In this document: one piece after another, positions 34,977 to 43,108 of the stretch | Position numbering within the stretch: the first letter of the stretch is position 1 | Layout: every line of letters starts with the position of its first letter | Assembly: GCF_004022265.1 (NCBI RefSeq) | Contig: NZ_SAVB01000019.1 | Coordinates: 60,697-124,696 of the forward strand | Length of the DNA: 64,000 nucleotides | Source of the DNA: Paenirhodobacter ferrireducens | GTDB taxonomy: Bacteria; Pseudomonadota; Alphaproteobacteria; Rhodobacterales; Rhodobacteraceae | Direction of reading: 5' to 3' | Program-made: the position numbers and the translations under genes | Notes under the pieces: model-generated | Database searches by the model: none | What the model saw: the letters and a program-made list of their open reading frames with translations, nothing else | Told to the model about the DNA's origin: nothing

Positions 34977-36065
34977 TCAGACAGACGGAAAGACGAAGCA
35001 GCGGTCGCGACGGATCATCAGCCACATCGGCGTGCCGGGCTTTGGCAGGAACACGTTCGGCACCGTCGCACGCAGCAGCGAGCCGTCGAACTCCATGCGG
35101 AACTCGACCAGACTCTCGCGGCCCATGAAGCGGGCCCGCTCGACCACGCCGCGGGCGGGCGTGCCGTCCTGCGCGGTCGGGTTCGGGCCGCGGCCGGCGC
35201 GATCGAAGTCGATCTTCAGGTGCTGCGGCCGGATCACGATGTCGACGGCGGTGCCGTCGGCCAGACCCGGGGTCAGGAAATCGCCGAAGGGTGTGGGCGT
35301 CAGCGCCCCCTGAACCCGCCCGGTGAGCACGTTGATATCCGAGAAGAAGGCTGCCGCCTTGCGATCGACCGGCGCGTTGTAGAGATTGTAGGGCGCGCCG
35401 CGCTGCACGATCCGGCCGTCCCGCATCAGCAAGATCTCGTCGGCCATCCGCATCGCCTCGTGCGGCTCGTGGGTGACCAGCAGAACCGCCGTGCCCTCCT
35501 CCTTCAGAAGGGCAAGGGTCTCGTCGCGGATGTCGTCGCGCAACCGCTCGTCGAGGCCCGAGAAGGGCTCGTCCATCAGCAGGATCCGCGGCCGCGGCGC
35601 AAGGGCACGGGCCAGCGCCACGCGCTGCTGCTCGCCCCCCGACAGCGCATGCGGCATGCTGTCGATGTGGCGCGCCAGATGCACGCGGTCGAGCAGTTCG
35701 CTGACCCGCGCACGTTTCTCGGCCTTGCTTCCCGCAAGGCCGAAGGCGACGTTCTCGGCCACGCTCAGATGCGGAAACAGCGCGAAATCCTGAAACATCA
35801 GCCCGATCGCGCGCCGTTCGGGCGGCACGCGGAAGACGGTGTCGCACACCAGCGCCCCATCGACGAGGATGCGCCCGCGGTCCTGCATGTCGACGCCGGC
35901 GATGATCCGCAGCGTCGTCGACTTGCCGCAGCCCGAGGGGCCGAGCAGGCAGGTCACCTGCCCCGCCGGGATTGAGAAGCTGACATCGTCGAGCACCTGA
36001 CGCCCGCCGAAGCTGCGCATCAGGCCCTCGACCTGCAGCCGGGGCGGAACGTGGGTCTGGGTCAT
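34977..36065 (-). CDS. ABC transporter ATPase, FbpC-like, without adjacent partners
   Basis: A 362-residue ATPase of the Fe3+/sulfate/polyamine importer group. Walker A GPSGCGKST, signature LSGGEQQRVALARAL, Walker B ILLMDEPFSGLD and VTHEPHEAMRMAD are intact. The C-terminal region (RPQHLKIDFD onward) is a TOBE-like domain. No permease or binding protein lies next to it, so its transporter must be encoded elsewhere or it serves several. A G-rich purine stretch before the ATG is weak as ribosome binding site. Confidence 0.85.
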   Translation of the reverse strand: MTQTHVPPRLQVEGLMRSFGGRQVLDDVSFSIPAGQVTCLLGPSGCGKSTTLRIIAGVDMQDRGRILVDGALVCDTVFRVPPERRAIGLMFQDFALFPHLSVAENVAFGLAGSKAEKRARVSELLDRVHLARHIDSMPHALSGGEQQRVALARALAPRPRILLMDEPFSGLDERLRDDIRDETLALLKEEGTAVLLVTHEPHEAMRMADEILLMRDGRIVQRGAPYNLYNAPVDRKAAAFFSDINVLTGRVQGALTPTPFGDFLTPGLADGTAVDIVIRPQHLKIDFDRAGRGPNPTAQDGTPARGVVERARFMGRESLVEFRMEFDGSLLRATVPNVFLPKPGTPMWLMIRRDRCFVFPSV

Positions 36066-36126
36066 TGCGGCTCCCGAGTGAAAAACTCGGGATTGGCCCT
36101 AGCATCCCAGCCCCGCCCGTGCAAGC

Positions 36127-36906
36127 TCACAGCGTCAGGTTCGCCGCGCCGCCGTCGACCAGGATGTTCTGCCCGACGATGAAGCCCGCATGGACCGAGC
36201 ACAGGAAGGCGCAGGTCGCGCCGAACTCGGCCGGGGTGCCGAAGCGGCCCGCCGGGATCGCCGCCGCGCGCCGCGCCGCCGCCGCCTCGAGGGTGATCCC
36301 CTGCTCGGCCGCGGTGCGGCTGTCGAGCGCGATCATCCGGTCGGTGGCGTGGATGCCGGGCAGCAGGTTGTTGATCGTCACGCCGGCATGGGCGACCTGG
36401 CGCGATGTGCCGGCGACGAAGCCCGTCAGCCCGGCGCGGGCCGAGTTCGACAGCCCGAGCTGCGCGATCGGCGCGCGCACCGCGGCCGAGGTGATGTTGA
36501 CGACCCGGCCCCAGCCGCGTTCCATCATCCCGGGCAGGCAGGCCTGCATCATCGCGATCGGGCTGAGCATGTTGGCGTCGATCGCGCGCAGGAAATCCTC
36601 GCGCGACCAGTCGCTCCAGAGCCCGGGCGGCGGGCCGCCGGCATTGTTCACCAGGATGTCGACCTCACCCGCGGCCGCGAGCACCGCGGCGCGCCCCTCG
36701 GGCGTGGTGATATCGGCCGCGACCGGCACCACGGTGACGCCATGGCGCGCCTCGAGCGCATTCGCCGTCGCCGTCAGCGCCTCGGCGCCGCGGGCGTTCA
36801 ACACGATCTCCACCCCGGCCGCCGCGAGCGCCTCGGCGCAGCCGCGCCCGAGCCCCTTCGAGCCTGCGCAGACGATCGCGCGCTTGCCCCTGATCCCCAG
36901 ATCCAT
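36127..36906 (-). CDS. SDR-family protein lacking the canonical catalytic Tyr
   Basis: A 259-residue FabG-like protein. The cofactor motif is CAGSKGLGRGCAEAL, DILVNNAGGPP is intact, and VGQNILVDGG is at the C-terminus. Where YxxxK is expected, the sequence reads QLGLSNSARAGLTGF, so the Tyr is replaced. This pattern occurs in a recognised FabG-like subgroup without the usual catalytic triad. Whether it is an oxidoreductase is open. I start at 36906 (MDLGIRGKRAIV) with GGAGGGG upstream; an extended form to 37068 has no family support. Confidence 0.82.
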   Translation of the reverse strand: MDLGIRGKRAIVCAGSKGLGRGCAEALAAAGVEIVLNARGAEALTATANALEARHGVTVVPVAADITTPEGRAAVLAAAGEVDILVNNAGGPPPGLWSDWSREDFLRAIDANMLSPIAMMQACLPGMMERGWGRVVNITSAAVRAPIAQLGLSNSARAGLTGFVAGTSRQVAHAGVTINNLLPGIHATDRMIALDSRTAAEQGITLEAAAARRAAAIPAGRFGTPAEFGATCAFLCSVHAGFIVGQNILVDGGAANLTL

Positions 36907-37071
36907 TTTCCCCTCCGTCTTCCGTTCGTGGTCGGCGCAGGAAACACCGGAGACGGGGGGAAAGGCAATGCGCCACGCGCCCTTGACGCAAGCCGCGGCA
37001 GTTGCTTTACCGACCACAGGTCTTCTCAGGCCTTGCCGGAGCGCATTTCGCCCCGGAACAGGGAGCACACC

Positions 37072-38076
37072 ATGACCTCAGCCCAGGCCCTGCCACCCCA
37101 GACCGTCCACGTCTTCGACGCGGACCTGATCTGGGTGACCTCGGGGGCGAACCAGGGTGATGCGATCGACGTGCCCGCGCACAGCATCGCGGGCGATGTC
37201 TATCAGCTCGAGCGCGGCGCCACGCCGCTGCGGTTGCTGCTTGCGGCGGAAGGCGGCGAGGGCTGTCAGCGCATCGCCCCGGGCTCCGAGGTCGGCAGCC
37301 CGGGCGATGCGATCACCATCGTCGCGCGCCATGTGATGATGACGCCCGAAGGCGATACCGTCGACATCTTGCTGCTGCGCAACGAAGCAAGCGGCGCGCT
37401 TTATGCCCTGCCGCTGTCGCCGATCGCGGCGCGCACCGATTACACGCTGCTCGAGGTGCACACCGACCCCGGCTCGGCGCGGCTGAGCGACCTCGTCTGC
37501 GTCGCCTTCACCACCGGCACGATGATCACCATGGCCGGCGGCGCACAGCGCCCGATCGAGGCATTGCAGGCCGGCGACCGGGTACTGACCCGCGATTCCG
37601 GGCCGCAGCCGGTGCGCCTTGTCGCCCGCGCCACGCTGCGCGCGCTCGGCTCGCTCGCCCCCGTGGTGATCTCGGCCGGCACGCTTGGCAACGAGGGCGA
37701 TCTGATCGTCTCGCCGCATCACCGGATCTTCCTCTACCGGCGCGGCGAGCGGCGGATCGGCGACACCTCGGAAATCCTCGTGCAGGCCAAGCATCTCGTC
37801 GATGGCGAGCATGTCTGGCGGCGCGAGGGCGGCTATGTCGACTATTATGCGCTGGTCTTCGACCGGCACGAGATCATCTATGCCGAAGGGATCCCTGTCG
37901 AGAGCCTGATGGTGAGCGAGGCGACGCTCGGCCTGCTGCCCGAGCAGCTGACCGCCGAGATCCGCGCCCGCCTGCCCGACCTGAAACACAAGCCGCATTT
38001 CGGCACCGAGGCCGGGCGCGAGACGGTGGAACGCGTCGGCCGCGCGAAGATCTTCAAGCCGCGTGACAGGGACTGA
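37072..38076 (+). CDS. Hint-domain (intein/hedgehog-like) protein
   Basis: A 334-residue protein with a C-terminal Hint module at about residues 141-290. It begins at a Cys in LVCVAFTTGTMITMAGGAQRPIEALQAGDRVLTRDSG. The block-B-like motif is LIVSPHHRIFLYRRGERR, followed by VQAKHLVDG, DYYALVFDRHEIIYAEGIPVESLMV. The N-terminal part is an all-beta-looking segment of unknown role. Such proteins are frequent in Rhodobacteraceae, but whether they self-process is not known to me. GGGAG precedes the ATG at 37072. It diverges from the SDR gene. Confidence 0.85.
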   Translation: MTSAQALPPQTVHVFDADLIWVTSGANQGDAIDVPAHSIAGDVYQLERGATPLRLLLAAEGGEGCQRIAPGSEVGSPGDAITIVARHVMMTPEGDTVDILLLRNEASGALYALPLSPIAARTDYTLLEVHTDPGSARLSDLVCVAFTTGTMITMAGGAQRPIEALQAGDRVLTRDSGPQPVRLVARATLRALGSLAPVVISAGTLGNEGDLIVSPHHRIFLYRRGERRIGDTSEILVQAKHLVDGEHVWRREGGYVDYYALVFDRHEIIYAEGIPVESLMVSEATLGLLPEQLTAEIRARLPDLKHKPHFGTEAGRETVERVGRAKIFKPRDRD

Positions 38077-38099
38077 GGCCGCGGTGTGGCTGTCGCCAC

Positions 38100-38255
38100 G
38101 AGGCGCCCCCTTCCGCTGCACCGACTGCGCCGACAGAGGTATTTTTGCCAAGAAGACAGCCCGGAGGCGGCGGGCACTGGTGCTTCCCCGCTTCTGATTG
38201 CCCTCGATATCGCCGGGTGAGGACCGCAGGACCGAGGCGGCAGCGCCCCCGGCCC
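38100..38255. repeat. intergenic inverted-repeat element, degenerate copy 3
   Basis: CGACAGAGGTATTTTTGCCA at 38131-38150 followed by AGAAGACAGC resembles the left arm of copies 1 and 2. The right arm is at about 38190-38217. It lies between the convergent Hint and DUF808 genes and is more diverged than the other two. Confidence 0.65.
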
Positions 38256-38259
38256 GGTC

Positions 38260-39228
38260 TCAGTGCGCGCCGCCCTTGCCGCGCAGCCGCGCGATCACCG
38301 GGTCGATGACCTTGGTCACCAGCGGCACCAGCGCCATGCCGAAGGCGAGACCGAAGACCCCATCGCAAGCGGCGGTAACGCTCCATTCGACGGTGCCGGC
38401 AAAGCGCTCAGCGACGCCCCCGGCAACCGCGCCGGCGAGGTGATGGATCGCCTCGTAGGGCACGGCCCAGAACGTTTCCGCGGCGCCATGCAGCACGATC
38501 GAGCCGCCGACCCAGAGCATCGCCGCCGTGCCCACCGCCATCAGCCCTGCGAGAAACCCCGGCATCACCCGCACCAGCCCGTGGCCAAAGGCGCGTGTCG
38601 GCGCGAGCCGCGCGTTGCGGGCAAGCCAGAGCCCGATGTCGTCCATCTTCACGATCAGCGCCACGCCGCCATAGACCACCGCGGTGATGCAGAGCGCCAC
38701 GATGGCAAGCGCCAGCGCCTCCATCCAGACCGGTTGCCCCGAAGGCAGCGCAGCGAGCGCGATCGTCATGATCTCGGCCGAGAGGATGAAATCGGTCTTC
38801 ACCGCGCCCGAGACCTTCGCCGCCTCGAGATGGGCCGGGTCGCCGGTCTCGGTCGCCGCGCCATGGGCGGGCGCGGGGTGGAAGAGGTGCAGCACCTTCT
38901 CCGCCCCCTCGAAGCACAGATAGCTGCCGCCCAGCATCAGCAGCGGTGTGATCGCCCAAGGCGCGAAGGCCGACAGGAGCAGCGCCAGCGGCAGCAGGAA
39001 GACGAGCTTGTTGCGCACCGAGCCGAGCGCGATCTTGCCAACGATCGGCAGCTCGCGCGCCGCGGCGAAACCGTGGACGTATTTCGGCGTCACCGCCGCG
39101 TCGTCGATCACCGCGCCCGCGGCCTTGGCGCCGGCCTTCGCCGCCTGTCCGGCCACATCGTCCACACTTGCCGCCGCGATCTTGGCGATCCCCGCCACGT
39201 CGTCGAGAAGCGCCAGAAGCCCGCTCAT
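38260..39228 (-). CDS. DUF808 family inner-membrane protein
   Basis: A 322-residue protein (YedI-like) with about seven to eight membrane helices. Family features include MSGLLALLDDVAGIAKIAAASVDDVAGQAAKAGAKAAGAVIDDAAVTP, then LPIVGKIALGSVRNKLVFLLPLALLLS and GSYLCFEGAEKVLH. Its function is unknown; homologues are annotated only as DUF808. The start at 39228 begins the conserved part, whereas a longer frame does not. It diverges from cobS. Confidence 0.88.
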   Translation of the reverse strand: MSGLLALLDDVAGIAKIAAASVDDVAGQAAKAGAKAAGAVIDDAAVTPKYVHGFAAARELPIVGKIALGSVRNKLVFLLPLALLLSAFAPWAITPLLMLGGSYLCFEGAEKVLHLFHPAPAHGAATETGDPAHLEAAKVSGAVKTDFILSAEIMTIALAALPSGQPVWMEALALAIVALCITAVVYGGVALIVKMDDIGLWLARNARLAPTRAFGHGLVRVMPGFLAGLMAVGTAAMLWVGGSIVLHGAAETFWAVPYEAIHHLAGAVAGGVAERFAGTVEWSVTAACDGVFGLAFGMALVPLVTKVIDPVIARLRGKGGAH

Positions 39229-39380
39229 CAAAAACCCCGTCCATCGTTTGCGGCAAGGTATGAAGCGGGCCGTCGCGATGCAAGGGCGCTCGCCCGCCTG
39301 TATCCGGGACAATCCGCCCCTTGCGCGGCCCCGTGCGATGGTCCACAAATCCATCCGACTGCAGGATAAGGACGCCCGCC

Positions 39381-40355
39381 ATGCTCGACCAGAACGCCAG
39401 ACCCACCGAAGAAATCGACGTGCGCGAGGTCTTCGGCCTCGACAGCGACATCAAGGTGAAGGGCTTTGCCGAGCGCACCGAGCGCGTGCCCGACCTCGAC
39501 CCGACCTACAAGTTCGATCCCGACACCACGATGGCGATCCTCGCGGGCTTTGCCTACAATCGCCGCGTGATGATCCAGGGCTATCACGGCACCGGCAAGT
39601 CGACCCATATCGAGCAGGTCGCGGCGCGGCTGAACTGGCCTTGCGTGCGCGTCAACCTAGACAGCCACGTCAGCCGCATCGACCTGATCGGCAAGGACGC
39701 GATCAAGCTCGTCGATGGCAAGCAGGTCACCGTGTTCCACGAGGGCATCCTGCCCTGGGCGCTGCGCAACCCGACCGCGATCGTCTTCGACGAATACGAT
39801 GCCGGCCGCGCCGACGTGATGTTCGTGATCCAGCGCGTGCTGGAAACCGACGGCAAGCTGACGCTGCTCGACCAGAACGAAGTCATCACCCCGAACCCGT
39901 ATTTCCGCCTTTTCGCCACGGCGAACACGGTGGGTCTGGGCGACACCACGGGCCTTTACCACGGCACCCAGCAGATCAACCAGGGCCAGATGGACCGCTG
40001 GTCGCTGGTCGCCACGCTGAACTATCTCAGCCATGACGCGGAAACCGCAATCGTGCTGTCGAAGGCGCCGCATTACAACACCGAGAAGGGCCGCAAGATC
40101 ATCGGACAGATGGTGCATGTGGCGAACCTGACCCGCACCGCCTTCATGAACGGCGATCTCTCGACGGTGATGTCGCCCCGCACTGTGATCGCCTGGGCGC
40201 AGAACGCCGAGATCTTCCGCAACGTCGGCTATGCCTTCCGGTTGACCTTCCTCAACAAGTGCGACGAGCTCGAGCGCTCGACGGTGGCCGAGTTCTATCA
40301 GCGCCTCTTCGACGAGGAACTGCCGGAATCCGCCGCGGTGATCGCAACGCGGTGA
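39381..40355 (+). CDS. cobS: cobaltochelatase AAA+ subunit CobS
   Basis: A 324-residue ATPase that, with CobT and the large subunit CobN, inserts cobalt into hydrogenobyrinic acid diamide in aerobic B12 synthesis. The N-terminus [17 protein letters not shown] is typical. Walker A is [18 protein letters not shown], Walker B is [10 protein letters not shown], and [23 protein letters not shown] is the sensor region. CobN is not in the window. A hairpin follows the stop; the partner gene cobT lies beyond an opposing FMN reductase gene. Confidence 0.95.
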   Translation: MLDQNARPTEEIDVREVFGLDSDIKVKGFAERTERVPDLDPTYKFDPDTTMAILAGFAYNRRVMIQGYHGTGKSTHIEQVAARLNWPCVRVNLDSHVSRIDLIGKDAIKLVDGKQVTVFHEGILPWALRNPTAIVFDEYDAGRADVMFVIQRVLETDGKLTLLDQNEVITPNPYFRLFATANTVGLGDTTGLYHGTQQINQGQMDRWSLVATLNYLSHDAETAIVLSKAPHYNTEKGRKIIGQMVHVANLTRTAFMNGDLSTVMSPRTVIAWAQNAEIFRNVGYAFRLTFLNKCDELERSTVAEFYQRLFDEELPESAAVIATR

Positions 40356-40375
40356 GGCGCGACGAAAGCAATGAA

Positions 40376-40403
40376 AAACGGCGCGCCCTTGGGCGCGCCG
40401 TTT
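40376..40403. terminator. bidirectional terminator between cobS and FMN reductase genes
   Basis: A 13-bp stem AAACGGCGCGCCC / GGGCGCGCCGTTT begins about 20 bp after the cobS stop. On the plus strand TCGTTTCG follows; on the minus strand TTTCATTGC follows a run of five T, so it should end both convergent transcripts. Confidence 0.85.
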
Positions 40404-40449
40404 CGTTTCGCGAGTGGTGTTTCGGGAGTGGGGGCCGGAAGGCCCGGGC

Positions 40450-41034
40450 TTAGCCGCGGGCGGCCTTGGTGGCCTTCGCCCACCAGGCGATGTCCTCGAG
40501 CAGCGCCTTGGCCGAACCGGCGATGTGCCCCTCGATCGAGGCCATCTCGCCGTTCTGGCCCAAGGGCGAGACCGCGAAGAAGTCGCCGCCGCCGATATGC
40601 ACGGCGTTGCGCACCGGCACCATCTGCAGCTCGACCGCGATCGCGCGCAGATGCTCGATCGCGCGGGCCGCGCCCACGCCGCCATAGCCCACGGCGCCCA
40701 TCGGCTTCTTGCCCCATTCGACATAGGCCTGATCGAGCGCGTTCTTCAGCGAGCCGGTCAGCGAGTGGTTGTATTCGGCGGTGACGAAGATGTAGCCGTC
40801 GAAGTCGGCGATCTTCTTCTGCCAGGCCTGCGCCTCGGGCGAGGCCGAGGGCATCCAGGCGTTCGAGGCCGCCTCGTTGAACAGCGGCAGGTTGAAATCG
40901 CGCAGGTCGACCAGCTCGAAGCTCAGGTCAGGGCGTTCCTTCGTCGCGAAGTCGAGGAACCAGTTGGCGGGCTTGTCGGCAAAGCGCGTGGCGCGCGTCG
41001 AGCCGATGATGATGGCAATCTTCGGGGTGCTCAT
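40450..41034 (-). CDS. NAD(P)H-dependent FMN reductase family protein
   Basis: A 194-residue flavodoxin-like protein. The FMN phosphate loop is IIGSTRATRFADKPANWF, and FDGYIFVTAEYNHSLTGSLKNALDQAY is the signature of NADPH-dependent FMN reductases and azoreductase-like quinone reductases. KPMGAVGYGGVGAARAIEHLR completes the fold. A role in B12 synthesis (Co(II) or flavin reduction) is tempting because it sits between cobS and cobT, but it is on the opposite strand, so linkage is only positional. Confidence 0.88.
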   Translation of the reverse strand: MSTPKIAIIIGSTRATRFADKPANWFLDFATKERPDLSFELVDLRDFNLPLFNEAASNAWMPSASPEAQAWQKKIADFDGYIFVTAEYNHSLTGSLKNALDQAYVEWGKKPMGAVGYGGVGAARAIEHLRAIAVELQMVPVRNAVHIGGGDFFAVSPLGQNGEMASIEGHIAGSAKALLEDIAWWAKATKAARG

Positions 41035-41233
41035 GTCTGTCTCCGGTGGTCCGACGGGGTGCTTTCCTGCCCCGTTTGCAAGGTCACTATGAACGCAGAG
41101 TGCAAAGGCTCAAAGACATAGTTCTGTTCAGATCCGCACCGATCCGGTGCAGTGCGGAAAACGTGCCCGCAACGGCATGCGGCGGCCCCGCAAATCCCTT
41201 GCCGAGGGGGCGGCGGGGTGCTTTACCTGAGCC

Positions 41234-43108
41234 ATGAGCAAGCCCATCGACAACCCCGCCGATCCCTTCAAGAAAGCCCTCGCCGAGGCGACCAAGACGC
41301 TCGCCGACGCGCCCGAGCTGACGGTGAGCTATTCCGTCGACCCTTCGGGGGTCTCGGGCGACCAGATGCGCCTGCCGCAGGTCAGCCGGCGGATGACGCG
41401 TGACGAGATCATGCTTGCGCGCGGCACGGGCGATGCGCTGGCGCTGCGCCGGCGCCACCACGACGACGCGCTCGGCGCGCGCTACCTGCCCACCGGCGAC
41501 ATGGCGCGGGCGCTCTACGAGGCGATGGAAGGGGCGCGCTGCGAGGCGCTTGGCGCGCGCGAGATGCCGGGCACGCTGACCAATATCGACGCAAAGATCG
41601 CGCATGAGGCCGAGCGCAAGGGCTATGCGCAGATCCGCTCACGTGCCGAGGCGCCCTTGGCGGTGGCGGCGGGATACCTCGTGCGCGAGATGGCGACCGG
41701 GCGCAAGCTGCCGGCGGCGGCCGAGCATGTGCTCGACCTGTGGCGGCCGTTCATGGAGGAGGCCGCGGGCGACGCGCTCGCCCAGACCAGCGACCTGCTG
41801 GCCGATCAGGCGGCCTTCGCGAAACTTGCCCGTCAGGTGATCGCCGATCTCGGCTATGCCGACCAGCTTGGCGAAGACCCCGACGAGGAGATGAACGACG
41901 AGGCCGACCCCGAGGAGGAGGCCGAGGAGAACGAGAACGGCGAAAGCCAGGATCAGGAGCAGAGCGAGCAGGACGACAGCGAGGCCAGCGCCGAAAGCTC
42001 GCAGGAGCAGACGCAGGACCAACAGCAAAGCGCGGTCAGCAGCGACTCGGTCTCGGAAGACGAGCTGGGCGAGGAAATCGACATGCCCGCCGACGCGCCG
42101 CCCGAGCCGCCGGCGCCGCCCGCGGCGTCGCAGGCCGATCCGAACTATCGCGTCTTCACCACCGCCTTCGACGAGGAGATCCGCGCCGAGGATCTGGCCG
42201 AGCCGGTCGAGCTCGAGCGGCTGCGTGCCTATCTCGACCAACAGCTCGAACCGCTGAAGGGCGCGGTGTCGCGACTGGCGAACAAGCTGCAGCGGCGGTT
42301 GCAGGCGCAGCAGAACCGCAGCTGGGAGTTCGACCGCGAGGAAGGCATCCTCGACGCCGGCCGGCTGGCCCGCGTGGTGGCGAACCCGACGATGCCGCTC
42401 AGCTTCAAGATCGAGAAGGACACCGAATTCCGCGACACGGTGGTGACGCTGCTGCTCGACAATTCGGGCTCGATGCGCGGCCGGCCGATCTCGATCGCGG
42501 CGATCTGCGCCGATGTGCTCGCCCGCACGCTCGAGCGTTGCTCGGTCAAGGTCGAGATCCTCGGCTTCACCACCCGCGCCTGGAAGGGCGGGCAGAGCCG
42601 CGAGAAATGGCTGGCCGAGGGCCGCCCGCAGCAGCCCGGGCGCCTGAACGACCTGCGCCACATCATCTACAAATCGGCCGATGCGCCGTGGCGCCGGGTG
42701 CGCTCGAACCTCGGGCTGATGATGAAGGAAGGCCTGCTGAAGGAGAACATCGACGGCGAGGCGCTCGAATGGGCGCACAAGCGGATGCTGGCCCGGCCCG
42801 AGGCCCGCAAGATCCTGATGGTGATCTCGGACGGGGCGCCGGTCGACGATTCGACGCTCTCGGTCAACCCCGCGGTCTTCCTCGAGAAGCACCTGCGCGA
42901 CGTGATCGCGATGGTCGAGAAGCGCCGTGCGGTCGAACTGATCGCGATCGGCATCGGCCATGACGTGACCCGCTATTACCAGCGCGCGGTGACGATCACC
43001 GATGTCGAGCAGCTGGCCGGCGCGATGACCGAACAGCTGGCAAGCCTGTTCGACAGCGATCCGCGCGCCCGTGCGCGCGTCTTCGGCATGGCACGGGCGG
43101 CACGCTGA
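41234..43108 (+). CDS. cobT: cobaltochelatase subunit CobT
   Basis: A 624-residue partner of CobS. The N-terminal domain (1-210) is followed by a strongly acidic low-complexity linker (about 218-285, rich in Glu, Gln, Ser), typical of CobT. The C-terminal von Willebrand A domain carries the MIDAS motif DNSGS (409-413) and [13 protein letters not shown]. It forms the chaperone-like complex with CobS hexamers. The stop codon shares a base with the start of the next gene. Confidence 0.95.
   Translation: MSKPIDNPADPFKKALAEATKTLADAPELTVSYSVDPSGVSGDQMRLPQVSRRMTRDEIMLARGTGDALALRRRHHDDALGARYLPTGDMARALYEAMEGARCEALGAREMPGTLTNIDAKIAHEAERKGYAQIRSRAEAPLAVAAGYLVREMATGRKLPAAAEHVLDLWRPFMEEAAGDALAQTSDLLADQAAFAKLARQVIADLGYADQLGEDPDEEMNDEADPEEEAEENENGESQDQEQSEQDDSEASAESSQEQTQDQQQSAVSSDSVSEDELGEEIDMPADAPPEPPAPPAASQADPNYRVFTTAFDEEIRAEDLAEPVELERLRAYLDQQLEPLKGAVSRLANKLQRRLQAQQNRSWEFDREEGILDAGRLARVVANPTMPLSFKIEKDTEFRDTVVTLLLDNSGSMRGRPISIAAICADVLARTLERCSVKVEILGFTTRAWKGGQSREKWLAEGRPQQPGRLNDLRHIIYKSADAPWRRVRSNLGLMMKEGLLKENIDGEALEWAHKRMLARPEARKILMVISDGAPVDDSTLSVNPAVFLEKHLRDVIAMVEKRRAVELIAIGIGHDVTRYYQRAVTITDVEQLAGAMTEQLASLFDSDPRARARVFGMARAAR

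Noticed and set aside
41035..41233. Possible HxlR-type operator or cobalamin riboswitch between the FMN reductase gene and cobT
   Set aside because: TTTGCAAGG and GTGCAAAGG are only loosely repeated, and no B12-box motif is present; evidence is too thin for either.
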